Positions 8,978 through 17,604 of a stretch of 64,000 nucleotides of DNA are shown here, one piece after another. The translations under genes were made by a program, and so were the position numbers. A model generated the notes under the pieces. That model saw nothing but the letters and a program-made list of their open reading frames with translations. It searched no databases and was not told where the DNA came from. The stretch comes from Saccharomycopsis fibuligera x Saccharomycopsis cf. fibuligera (taxonomy: Eukaryota > Ascomycota > Saccharomycetes > Ascoideales > Saccharomycopsidaceae): NCBI GenBank assembly GCA_001936135.1, contig CP012816.1, forward strand, positions 1,491,501 to 1,555,500. The letters are read 5' to 3'. Positions within the stretch are counted from its first letter, which is position 1, and each line of letters opens with the position of its first letter.

Positions 8978-9883
8978 TTATTTTTTATCTTTATCATCTC
9001 TTTTAAATCTTTTGGATCTTTCTTTATGCGTATTCACTCTTCTTTCAGCCTTTGTCAAGTATCTGAACTTTCTCTTCTTTTGTTTTGGAGGCTTTTCATG
9101 ACCAGATAATACTGCATATTTTTTGGCTCTTTCCACTGCTTTTTCTAATACTTCTTCTGACTTTTTGAGCTCGACGTTGTTCAATTTCGCTAGTTGGTAA
9201 AGATCTATACCTCCACTACCGTTACTGTTATTTATGTCGGAACTTGAAAGAGACTCTATTATTACTGTGGTCTCATCATTTACTGGTTCGCCGTCTCTTT
9301 CTCCGATATTGTTGAACACTACTTTTTTCTTCAAGATTCCCTTGGTGGTGCGTTCATTGTCATCATCGTCGAAACCTTTCCATTCCTCCTCACTTTCTTC
9401 TTTGTCTTCTTCTCCTTCTTCTTCTTCTTCTTCTTCTTCTTTTTCTTCATTATTGCTTGCTTCTGCATCACTGCTGCTGCTCTTGTCACTAGCAAACTTG
9501 GCCTTTTTAGCCTTCTTGTTCTTCTTTTTCTTTCCATCTTTGTCTTCATCGTCATCATCACTGCTGCTACTATCAAAGCTGCCGTTTGCAAGACGCAGCA
9601 TCTTTTCCTGTTCTTCTTTAATCAATTTCAATTTCTCAGCCACCATCTGTTTTCTCTCATTTCTTATTCTCTGTCTTTCTTCTAATCTTTCCTTATGCGA
9701 TTGTTCTTGCTTGAACTTCTGCGCCTTTTTTTGACGATCAACTTTTCTCTTATGGAATCCAGTCAAGTATTCGAGCCGGTCATTTGGGTCAAATGTCACT
9801 TCTTGAATTTGATTCTTGGATTTTTTCTTGTCAAAGTATTTTTGACCTCTGGTCAAGACTTCCTTGTTACTGAGCTTCGCCAT
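8978..9883 (-). CDS. RRP17: Rrp17/Nol12-family nucleolar rRNA-processing protein
   Basis: Rrp17 is a nucleolar 5'-3' exonuclease that helps trim the 5' ends of 5.8S and 25S rRNA precursors. The 301-residue protein starts at the ATG at 9883 with MAKLSNKEVLTRGQKYFDKK. The Nol12 signature follows: VTFDPNDRLEYLTGFHKRK (about residues 29-47), then a long basic helical coiled region to about residue 95. The middle (about 100-170) is a Ser/Asp and poly-Glu acidic tract, encoded by CTT/TTC repeats on the + strand, and the C-terminus is Lys/Arg-rich (about 265-301). Acidic and basic tracts are normal for nucleolar proteins. Its upstream DNA has an A22-T7 block resembling an extended RRPE. Confidence 0.9.
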   Translation of the reverse strand: MAKLSNKEVLTRGQKYFDKKKSKNQIQEVTFDPNDRLEYLTGFHKRKVDRQKKAQKFKQEQSHKERLEERQRIRNERKQMVAEKLKLIKEEQEKMLRLANGSFDSSSSDDDDEDKDGKKKKNKKAKKAKFASDKSSSSDAEASNNEEKEEEEEEEEGEEDKEESEEEWKGFDDDDNERTTKGILKKKVVFNNIGERDGEPVNDETTVIIESLSSSDINNSNGSGGIDLYQLAKLNNVELKKSEEVLEKAVERAKKYAVLSGHEKPPKQKKRKFRYLTKAERRVNTHKERSKRFKRDDKDKK

Positions 9884-10152
9884 CTTGGGAATTTGGCAGT
9901 GGTATATACGTGGGTGTGTATAATGTGCACAGCGTGTCTAAGATTCTAACCAGTTCCTTCAAGTAGTGCTATTTGGCGCTGACAGAACCTTTTTCAAGTA
10001 GTAAGTTAAAAAAAAAAAAAAAAAAAAAAATTTTTTTGTTTTCTTTTCTTTTTCTGCATCACACCCAACCTGTTGGTTTACGGATTAGTCAGTGCTCAGT
10101 CATAAAAATTAATAAACCAAAACAATTGTAGAAAAATAAAATAAAAAAAACT

Positions 10153-10393
10153 TGTTGCGAACATTTCCTTCGTTGTGTTCGCATTCCTGATCAGTCTGTA
10201 TTCACAACCGTCAGAAGGTGCCTTTGAAGGTCGAAAATCTTGTATAAAGGTCGGCGACGTGTTCCTTTTAACTTGTGTATATAGAGATGGGCGGAATAAA
10301 CGATAAGCCGATATACCCATCGATAACGATAATAACCATAACAAACGTGTTTAAAATACTTAGTAGAGAACTAACCCTTATTTAAACACAACA
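10153..10393 (+). repeat. 5' LTR of the Ty3/gypsy-like element
   Basis: Begins TGTTGCGAAC and ends TTTAAACACAACA; 241 bp, matching the 3' copy at 12981-13221 with no difference seen. An AT-rich TATATAGAG (about 10277) could serve as the TATA region of the LTR promoter. Confidence 0.93.
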
Positions 10394-10449
10394 TTACTTC
10401 TTCGTAATTTAATTAGGTGAAAGTTGAGAACAAACTACATACTTAAAGA

Positions 10450-10683
10450 ATGGACAAACAAGACAATCAAAGACAATCAACCGAAAAGCCAGCGGTTGAA
10501 GGCTCAAACAACGGGCAAAAATTGGAAATCATTGTGGGATTACTCAAGGAAATTAAACAACAAATGGGAAATCATGACGAAAGATTAAAAAATCTTGAAA
10601 CCAGAAATGAAAGTGGTCCAAAACCAAATCTTCAATCAAATTTTGGTTGTAGTCGACAGATTGTCGAGACGTATTTACCTTGA
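10450..10683 (+). pseudogene. gag remnant (N-terminal part only)
   Basis: ATG-initiated frame of 77 codons. The first ~65 residues are charged and probably helical (ending KNLETRN...), like a gag N-terminus. The last ~12 codons run out of frame into integrase sequence, so the gag body, nucleocapsid and everything up to integrase have been removed by a deletion near base 10637. The integrase frame is +1 relative to gag, the same relation as in Ty3 where pol is reached by +1 shifting. Confidence 0.75.
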
Positions 10684-11791
10684 ACCAATTGTGGCAAATG
10701 CAACCTCAACAACTATAATCAACATACTAGTGAAATTATTTACACGACATTATTTTCCAAAGGTCATCATTGCTGATTTAGATGCTAAATTTACTTCACG
10801 AGTTTTTAAGAAATTTCTAGAAACTTATAGTGTTAACATTATCTTTGCGACTCCCAACCATCATCAGTCTAATGGTCTAGCAGAACGCAATATTCGCACG
10901 GTCAGTCAAGTACTCAAAAGTTATATGGAATTGTTTTCAAATTGGCTTCAGTACTTACCCATTATTGAATATTACTTGAACGAAGCAAAGCAAACGCGTG
11001 GTTTTAATGCTTTTCAAATTAGTACAGGCAGAAACAATGTTTTACCAGCTCCACAATCAACCCATTTTCTGCAAGAAGTTGTTCCTTGGCATGAACTAAA
11101 GGACCCCAAAAAGCGTGAACACTACAATGAGAATCCAAACGCTTTGGCCAATTATGTTCAGTTTCAAGATGACCATCATCAGGTAATTTGGAGATTAGTC
11201 AAGAATGAGGACATTGACAACATTATCAGTCGCGAGTTTAAAGCCAACAACTTTAGACCGATTCAGAAGTTTCGGAAAAACGACTTAGTATTTGTTCATC
11301 GACTTGCTTTCCATAGTGCAACTATAAGCAAGTGGGATCCAATATATTTTGGACCATATCGCTGTGTTTCGGAGATCAACGAATATAACCAAATTTCTAT
11401 AAACATTCCTCTTCGGAGAAGTCTACGCAATCAAAAATTCTTATGCAAATGGTTAAAGCCTTATAAACGTCAGAATGACTCTGATTTTAGTTATTTACAC
11501 CGAGTTTTTCAGGATTATCTCAACTGTCCACAGAAGCGTCAATTGAAAGCACGATTAGATGATATTAAAGAGATTATTTTTATTGATATTGCTAATGAGG
11601 AGATATCTGCCACGTTTCACCGTGCTCCTCCCCATATAGCCGGTATTTTTGATGTTGCCACCTGGATGGAATGCGTACCACAAGCAATAACTAAGAGATT
11701 GTTGAAAACATTTTTGATACGAACGGAACAAGAACCAACAGACCAATTGGTTGATAATTGGTTACTGGATTTGGAGAAGATGTCAAGTTGA
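10637..11791 (+). pseudogene. Ty3/gypsy integrase remnant (catalytic core and C-terminus)
   Basis: Open frame without its own ATG (the longer frame begins at TTG 10595 inside gag). The retained part starts at the integrase core: first Asp in LVVVDRLS, second Asp in IIADLDAKFTSR, and Glu in NGLAERNIRT, so the DDE triad is intact. The C-terminal part has KNDLVFVH and FGPYRCVSEINEYNQISI, like the GPY/F module of gypsy integrases. The N-terminal zinc-binding HHCC domain, reverse transcriptase and protease are deleted. It could be expressed only by frameshifting from the gag remnant, and the product would lack the zinc domain. Confidence 0.85.
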
Positions 11792-12221
11792 GACACGTAA
11801 TTAAATTACAGTTTTAGAAGTAAAAATATCTTCACATAATTTCAACATATTTTCACTATGTTGCATGTTTGACCCATGTTTTGGTATACACCATAACTAT
11901 TCGACAGCAACATAATTATTCGGTATGTATATTCGGCGAATTTAGTTGGTATTATTACGATTTAGTACGATTTTTTTTTTTGATTTTAAAGAAACAACAA
12001 CACGAGAGTTATAGACTGAGATAAACAAGAGCAAATACTATGCACTGACTTAAAACTAGTATCTAGCGCGAGGTCGCTTTCTGCCCAACAAGGGGAAGAA
12101 TAAGTTGTCAGTCCATTGTGGCCAAAGGCTACAATGACAACTAGCAATCTAGAAAAGAGTAAACGAATGACTCGACGATGATCAAGCGTTAAAGATTGAT
12201 TAACGAAAGAGAATGAATGAA

Positions 12222-12375
12222 AGAAGTTGGATGTTATTCCTCTTCGAATATGGACCCTCGGAGGTCGTGAATGAAAAGAAGTTGGATTTATTCCTCTTCG
12301 AATATGGACCCTCGGAGGTCGTGGATGGAATGAAGTTGGATCTAGTCCTCTTCGAAGTTTGGATTCTTGGAGATC
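12222..12375 (+). repeat. Three tandem 54/55-bp repeats in the retrotransposon interior
   Basis: Units begin at 12222, 12277 and 12331 (AGAAGTTGGAT... or TGAAGTTGGAT...). Units 1 and 2 share the stretch TCCTCTTCGAATATGGACC and the following CTCGGAGGTCGTG; unit 3 is diverged (TTCGAAGTTTGGATTCTTGG). Periods are 55 and 54 bp, so the repeat is not kept in frame. Confidence 0.85.
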
Positions 12376-12968
12376 ATCGATACGAAAGATTGACGTTTAT
12401 GTACATCTTTAAAATAAGCGAAACACTGAATTATCGAGTTGATTGAAACGGATCTGGATGGATGATGGTGTTTTATTTTATATTTGTTGCTCTGCTAGTC
12501 TGACGTATTTAATGGCAAATCATTGTACGGAGATTTAGTATAGACCAGGTACCAATTACTGACAAGGCAACTCTGATTGGACCTGCCGGCGTTGGCTCTG
12601 CCTTAGAAATGCATTGCAAATTGGTTAGCAGTCAATTAGCCGGGATGTGCACAAGAACGCATCACACCTTTTCTTTCTGGCCAAAAGAAGAGTTTTTTAT
12701 TTTTATGTTTCTTATTTTTCATTCAGCATGCATGCAATTTACACTTTTCATTTATAAATTTTTGATGTTAACATTTCTTCTTATTTTTGTTATCTTCTAC
12801 AAGTTGAAAGAGCGGGATGGAACGATGGGAGTGGTTTTGGGATTTGGTCCGCAATGTGGTAATAGCGGTTATATGTTTCCCACTTCGTGTACCAGAATTG
12901 GCTCGTGAAATTCTGAACCGTCGCTGGGTAGTACAGATTGGAGATAATTTCGAGGGCGAAATTTTGTC

Positions 12969-12980
12969 GAGGCAGGGAAG
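12969..12980 (+). other. Probable polypurine tract for plus-strand priming
   Basis: GAGGCAGGGAAG lies directly against the first base of the 3' LTR, the place where the plus-strand primer of LTR elements is made. It is interrupted by one C. Confidence 0.6.
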
Positions 12981-13221
12981 TGTTGCGAACATTTCCTTCG
13001 TTGTGTTCGCATTCCTGATCAGTCTGTATTCACAACCGTCAGAAGGTGCCTTTGAAGGTCGAAAATCTTGTATAAAGGTCGGCGACGTGTTCCTTTTAAC
13101 TTGTGTATATAGAGATGGGCGGAATAAACGATAAGCCGATATACCCATCGATAACGATAATAACCATAACAAACGTGTTTAAAATACTTAGTAGAGAACT
13201 AACCCTTATTTAAACACAACA
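12981..13221 (+). repeat. 3' LTR of the Ty3/gypsy-like element
   Basis: 241 bp, same sequence and length as the 5' copy at 10153-10393. Identity indicates a recent insertion or recent gene conversion. Confidence 0.93.
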
Positions 13222-13227
13222 AAACTA

Positions 13228-13481
13228 TGTTGCGAACATTTTCCTTCATTGTGTTCGCATTCCTGATCAGTTTGTGTTCACAACCGTCTGAAGGATCCTT
13301 CAAATGTCCTTCAAATTGTCGAAAATCTTGTATAAAGGTCGGCGAAGTGTTCCTTTTAACTTGTGTATATAGCGATGGGTGGAATAAATGACAAGCCGAT
13401 ATACCCATCGATAACGATAATAACCATAACAAACGTGTTTAAAATACTTAGTAGAGAACTAACCCTCATTTAAACACAACA
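13228..13481 (+). repeat. Diverged solo LTR of the same family, with its own target duplication
   Basis: 254 bp, same ends (TGTTGCGAAC...TAAACACAACA) but with many substitutions and about 13 extra bases around AAGGATCCTTCAAATGTCC. It is flanked by the 5-bp duplication AACTA at 13223-13227 and 13482-13486. It represents a second, older insertion reduced to one LTR. Confidence 0.9.
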
Positions 13482-13493
13482 AACTAAAGATCC

Positions 13494-13589
13494 GGTCCCT
13501 TGGCCCAGTTGGTTAAGGCGTGGTGCTAATATACAGCCTTTACAGGTAATGTTACGCCAAGATCAGCAGTTCGATCCTGCTAGGGACCA
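13494..13589 (+). tRNA. tRNA-Ile(AAU) with a 22-nt intron
   Basis: Acceptor stem GGTCCCT (13494-13500) pairs with AGGGACC (13582-13588), discriminator A13589. D arm GCCCAGTTGGTTAAGGC, anticodon stem TGGTG/CGCCA, loop CTAATA then A with anticodon AAT. A 22-nt intron sits after the base 3' to the anticodon (canonical position 37/38). T arm contains AGTTCGATC. A T-rich stretch after 13591 can terminate RNA polymerase III. Saccharomyces tRNA-Ile(AAU) genes have no intron, so the intron is a lineage difference. The nearest LTR ends 12 bp upstream. Confidence 0.93.
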
Positions 13590-14264
13590 GTTTGTTTTTT
13601 TGTTTTTCTTTTTGCACTCTCTTTTGCTTGGCGCATTTACTTTTTATTCCTTAAATGCATAACTTGGTCTCGCAATACAATATCTAGATTATCCAGAGTT
13701 ATTTTGCTATCGTAACGTCTGTTGTGTGGCCTGCTTTCTGTTTTGCAGTCCACTATGTAGCTGCTGTTCCAAAGCCACGGTAGCAGTGGCGCGGGTAACG
13801 CCGCAGCACGCGGTTTTGAGCCGCTATCCCCCAGTGCTGGGGCCCCACAGAGTAATAGCGATAGACAGACATTCATTCATTCATTTTACTCAGCTACTCA
13901 GCTGGTTACTATTTACTATAGTGATTATCCCTCCGCCATTCAGTTTACCACTATTAGCACACCCACTTCTATCCTCTCCAGACCTATCAGTTTTAAATCC
14001 ATCGCATCGTATCGCACACAGTTGGCACTACTGGTACTGGTGCCCACAATTCTGCACCCCCCCCCCCCCATTTTTGCTTTCTACTATTTTCCAGAAGTTC
14101 GCTCCTCACTTGTTTTGAATTCAAAGCAACCGAATTTGCCAAAAACTACAGTGCCCCGCATCCCCCATTCATCTTCGCGGCCCCTTTGATACTAGCAGCA
14201 GCAACAGCAGCAATATTAGCGTCAGCAGCAAAACCAAAATATTACACATTGCTCATCTTTCGAA
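13590..14264. other. Gene-free stretch upstream of PEX3
   Basis: Contains the T-rich terminator of the tRNA gene and the PEX3 promoter. A run of 13 C (14057-14069) is conspicuous, and a short CAGCAGCAACAGCAG repeat lies in the PEX3 leader. No gene is seen. Confidence 0.6.
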
Positions 14265-15737
14265 ATGTGGGCCTCTCTTTTCCAGTTCTATAGAAGGCAC
14301 AAACGAAGAATCTTTTTAGCCGTTGGCACGTTGACCACCGGTTACTTCATCTTCAACTACATCAATAGCAAAAGAGTCCAGTTCATTGAGTACCAGCAAA
14401 ATCTCATTAGACAAAAAATCAAAAAGAAGTACCAGCAAACTCAACAGGACTGCCTATTCACCATCATCGCCCTTTTGCCTACTCTTTCAGGAGCTATCTA
14501 TAAGCTTATGCCAGTGGAAAATATTACTAAACAGCTATTGAGCAAGCGTAATAACAACAATAAATCGAAACAGAGTGCCAGTAATGCTAGCAGTACCAAA
14601 AATAATGACGGAAACAACAATGTGACACTTAGTGAGTTTGCTAGTGAAAGTGCCGGCAGCGACACCACGAATATAGACAGCGTTATCATTGATAACAGTA
14701 ATAATAATAACAAAGACAGAACTGGCAAAGATAATAATGACAACGGCATTGATAATAATAACAATAATATTAACATTAATAGCAACAACAATGAAGCAAC
14801 ATCGCCAACTACTGCTGGTGATCCGGCGACAAAATCTCAGTTGTGGAACGAATTGAAAATTAAAAGTTTGACAAGATTATTGACTTTAGTGTACAGTAAC
14901 AGTTTACTAATAATCTTGATTAAGTTGCAACTAAACCTTCTTGCAAGAAAAGATTACTTGGAAACTTCGATGGAAGCCGCTAACGTCAATGTACCCGAAA
15001 AGGAAAACGACGGCAGCGGCAACAGCACACAACAGGATTACATTATTGAGCAATCTTACTTGTCTCTCAGTTGGTGGCTACTTAACAACGGGTACACTAC
15101 TATTTACGAGAAATGTCTAGAAGCCATTGATTTAGTTTTTAAAGAAGTTAACGCAAAGACCGAGTTAACGTTCAACGAATTCAGCGTCTTGGTGGCAAAG
15201 ACTCAAGAGCTTATTGACAAAAACTTCGTAACCGCTGATGCTACCAACATCAATAGCAATGGCCATAGTGTGCTCTTTTTGGAAAAGTGCCTCTTTCCGC
15301 CACCTGAATTGGAAGCATTAGTGATAAGCAAAAGCTCTGACAGAGGTTCTGATGACGAGGAGCGGAACAAAGATGAAGCTCAAATTAATCAGGTGGTGAA
15401 TAATGAAAATTTCAGATTATTGGTCGAAGAGACAAAAGATTACATCAATAATGAGTCGATCAATTTGGTGCTCGTGCATATGGTGACAAATTCAATCAGC
15501 AAATTTTTAAATAATTGTTCCGAGTTACTCTTCAATGTCAGTTCTGGAAATGGAGAAGAACTCGAAATCGAATTGATTACCAAAAGATTCAAGTTGGTTA
15601 AGATATTGTCGATTATCATTAAGGAAAGTAATCGTATTAGTGAAAGCAGTAACAGTAATGAATACATCCAAGTCATGAATAATATACCGGAATTAGAAGA
15701 GTACACTGCATCTGTCTATTCCAACTTTGCCATATAG
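14265..15737 (+). CDS. PEX3: Peroxisome biogenesis factor Pex3
   Basis: Pex3 is the peroxisomal membrane anchor that recruits Pex19 with newly made membrane proteins and is required for peroxisome formation and inheritance. The 490-residue protein starts MWASLFQFYRRHKRRIFLAV: a short N-terminus with a basic cluster (YRRHKRR) followed by a single membrane segment (about 16-33), the classic Pex3 targeting signal. Residues about 36-88 (KRVQFIEYQQ..., then ...FTIIALLPTLSGAIY) are family-typical. An Asn/Ser/Asp-rich insertion (about 95-175) separates this from the cytosolic helical domain. Length exceeds the 441-residue Saccharomyces protein mainly because of that insertion. Confidence 0.92.
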   Translation: MWASLFQFYRRHKRRIFLAVGTLTTGYFIFNYINSKRVQFIEYQQNLIRQKIKKKYQQTQQDCLFTIIALLPTLSGAIYKLMPVENITKQLLSKRNNNNKSKQSASNASSTKNNDGNNNVTLSEFASESAGSDTTNIDSVIIDNSNNNNKDRTGKDNNDNGIDNNNNNININSNNNEATSPTTAGDPATKSQLWNELKIKSLTRLLTLVYSNSLLIILIKLQLNLLARKDYLETSMEAANVNVPEKENDGSGNSTQQDYIIEQSYLSLSWWLLNNGYTTIYEKCLEAIDLVFKEVNAKTELTFNEFSVLVAKTQELIDKNFVTADATNINSNGHSVLFLEKCLFPPPELEALVISKSSDRGSDDEERNKDEAQINQVVNNENFRLLVEETKDYINNESINLVLVHMVTNSISKFLNNCSELLFNVSSGNGEELEIELITKRFKLVKILSIIIKESNRISESSNSNEYIQVMNNIPELEEYTASVYSNFAI

Positions 15738-16158
15738 AATAATCAGACTATGATAACTTTCCAAAATTAAGGATGAAGAAAAATTTACATGCCTTTCATT
15801 TTATTTTATTTATATCTTATGTCATCAATAGTTAGATATAGTGTTGTTGTACTCCCCTACTAGTAATTTTTCAGCTTTTTCTCTATTTATCTTGCCGCTT
15901 TTACTTGTTCTTTTATATAATAGTATGATTTGTTCAATGATTTATGTTTTTTTATTTTTTTTTAGTGCACAGTTTTGACGTTGTTGATCAAGTGATCGGG
16001 AATTTCGAGTTGGAAGCATCGCTGCAACTGCGCTAGACAAGAAAAAAGAAATTATACAGAAACATGAAATGCCCAGCGCTTAGATCGGGATCTTAAGAAT
16101 TGTTCCATTCCACTGCTTTGACACTTTGATACATTCCCTTTACACAAGCAAAGCAGCG
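15738..16158. other. Intergenic region between PEX3 and the Swi5-like gene
   Basis: 421 bp, AT-rich, with T-rich runs (15947-15963). Holds the PEX3 3' flank and the promoter of the next gene. Nothing else is seen. Confidence 0.6.
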
Positions 16159-16572
16159 ATGGAGCAGCTAGAGAGCCTCATCCAAGAGTTCCAAAATGAC
16201 TCTTCCCTATCTGTGGAAAACAAACAACAGTTTATAGATACCATACGAACCAAGCAGAGTCAATTAAGCGCTATCAAGGAGAAACATAGCGCCCTATTAA
16301 ACGAGCTTAACTTTGCTCCGCCATCCGAATCTGACTCTGACAGCGTTGGCAAGGGCACAAGTGATAGCATTGCCGGCAAACAGCAAGTGGATTACGAATC
16401 TTTAGATAGCAGCATTAGACAGCATATTAGCAGGCTCAAGACTTACAATGAGTTGAAAGACACTGCGTTAAAGATGGTTTCGATCATCGCTACGCAGAAC
16501 AAGAGCGACATTAACCAAACTGCCAAAGAGTTGGATATTAATATGAATGACGATGACGAGGATGGGAGCTAG
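16159..16572 (+). CDS. SWI5: Swi5/Sae3-family recombination mediator subunit
   Basis: Swi5 (Sae3 in budding yeast) works with Sfr1/Mei5 to load and stabilise Rad51 or Dmc1 on single-stranded DNA. The ATG at 16159 gives 137 residues; the longer frame begins only at TTG. The N-terminal half (MEQLESLIQEFQ...) looks like a coiled coil. The C-terminal third carries the family core: HISRLKTYNELKDTALKMVS, then IIATQNKSDINQTAKELDI and an acidic end, matching the Swi5 pattern of a YNE-KD helix followed by a helix ending in an E(L/F)G/DI motif. Length is between Saccharomyces Sae3 (about 90) and human SWI5. Confidence 0.8.
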   Translation: MEQLESLIQEFQNDSSLSVENKQQFIDTIRTKQSQLSAIKEKHSALLNELNFAPPSESDSDSVGKGTSDSIAGKQQVDYESLDSSIRQHISRLKTYNELKDTALKMVSIIATQNKSDINQTAKELDINMNDDDEDGS

Positions 16573-17409
16573 AGCAACACTTTTATCTAGTTGTTTTTTT
16601 TTATTTTTTTATTTTTTATTTAATTAATTAATTGTTTGACTCAAGTGATGTTTTGTTGCTTGTCTTAGCTATATTTGTCTATTTGACGATGGCCCGACTA
16701 AACTTTCCGCACGCTAAATTAATTTTGCTCCGACTTGAGCGGACAGCAACTGCTAGTTGGGTGGCTTATACTGTGCAACTGGTTGACGATTTGCTAGGAC
16801 AGAAAAAGCTGACACGAAAGTATACAGCATGTCATCAACACTGTTAGGAAAAACGATAACAATAACAATATCAACAATATCTCGACAACTTTCGAAGACG
16901 CGTTTCCTCGTGCCCAAAGTGTGCTTTTTTAAGTTTATTTGGACAAAAAGGGACCTTTTTTTTGGAACGCTCTCAGCGCTGACAAAGAACAATAGGAAAA
17001 GCCTGAAAGAACCTGAAATTCCATCTAGCGAAAACCAGAGAAACAGTGCTGCATCAGGCGCGTCGCCCTCCGCTATACGCACGAAACAGAATCGTCATCA
17101 TTTGAAAGCCCCAAAAAAATTTTATTGTTCCTGCTGCTTTTCAGGGCAAGAAGTATCTACTGTTCAAGTGGGCATATATATCTGAGGGAGGAGATCACAA
17201 ACTACAAACGTCCAGCACTGGTTATCATAATTGGAATCACAACGTTGTGTGTGCTTGTACTTTTCTCATATTACCCACTCTTTGCTTATCAAGCAATCAA
17301 TACACACGCCCGAAAGTGTAGCAAGCAAGTTCGTTTGCGTTACTAGCACGTAACTCTCACAGACGTGTGCACGGCTCAATTTATCTCACAGATCAGCCTT
17401 AAAACTCAG

Positions 17410-17448
<39 letters not shown>

Positions 17449-17604
17449 CACATTTATATACTTTACTTAATCTACTTTGCTACGTTTTCTTTCTTGATTT
17501 AATTCACTACCTTTCTTTTCTCCACTTCACTTTTCTATTTCTCTAAAGAGTGAACAACTTTTACTTCCTTGGTCCATTTACGATCGAGCCATTCACCTTG
17601 CAAC
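16573..17604. other. Long 5' region of the CSC1-like channel gene
   Basis: 1.03 kb without a convincing gene. It contains poly(T)/TTAATTAA AT-rich DNA near 16597-16632 and an A32 tract at 17413-17444 about 160 bp before the channel ATG. Short open frames on both strands have no family features. Confidence 0.55.

Larger units (their letters stand above)
11792..12980 (+). other. Noncoding 3' interior of the retrotransposon
   Basis: About 1.2 kb between the integrase stop and the 3' LTR with no recognisable protein. It contains the 54-bp tandem repeat at 12222-12375, and short open frames (12213-12446 and 12609-12908) that show no known domain. Confidence 0.6.
10148..13226 (+). mobile_element. 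Ty3/gypsy-like LTR retrotransposon, internally deleted, with target duplications
   Basis: Two 241-bp LTRs (10153-10393 and 12981-13221), identical as far as I can read, flank a 2.6-kb interior. A 5-bp target duplication AAACT lies at 10148-10152 and 13222-13226. The interior holds a 5' gag-like piece joined directly to integrase; protease, reverse transcriptase and RNase H are missing. A purine-rich stretch (12969-12980) just before the 3' LTR is a likely polypurine tract. No obvious TGG-starting primer site follows the 5' LTR, so the primer is unclear. The 3' interior (11.8-12.98 kb) is noncoding with a tandem repeat. The family is inferred from the DDE integrase, the LTR ends TGTTG...CAACA, 5-bp duplications and the position next to a tRNA gene. 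Confidence 0.9.

Noticed and set aside
9234-9734. 166-codon + strand frame rich in Ser/Leu/Phe
   Set aside because: Exact antisense of the acidic/basic tract of RRP17; a shadow frame.
12609-12908. ATG frame with hydrophobic stretches in the retrotransposon interior (possible env-like remnant)
   Set aside because: No signal peptide, glycosylation pattern or family feature; short and AT-driven hydrophobicity.
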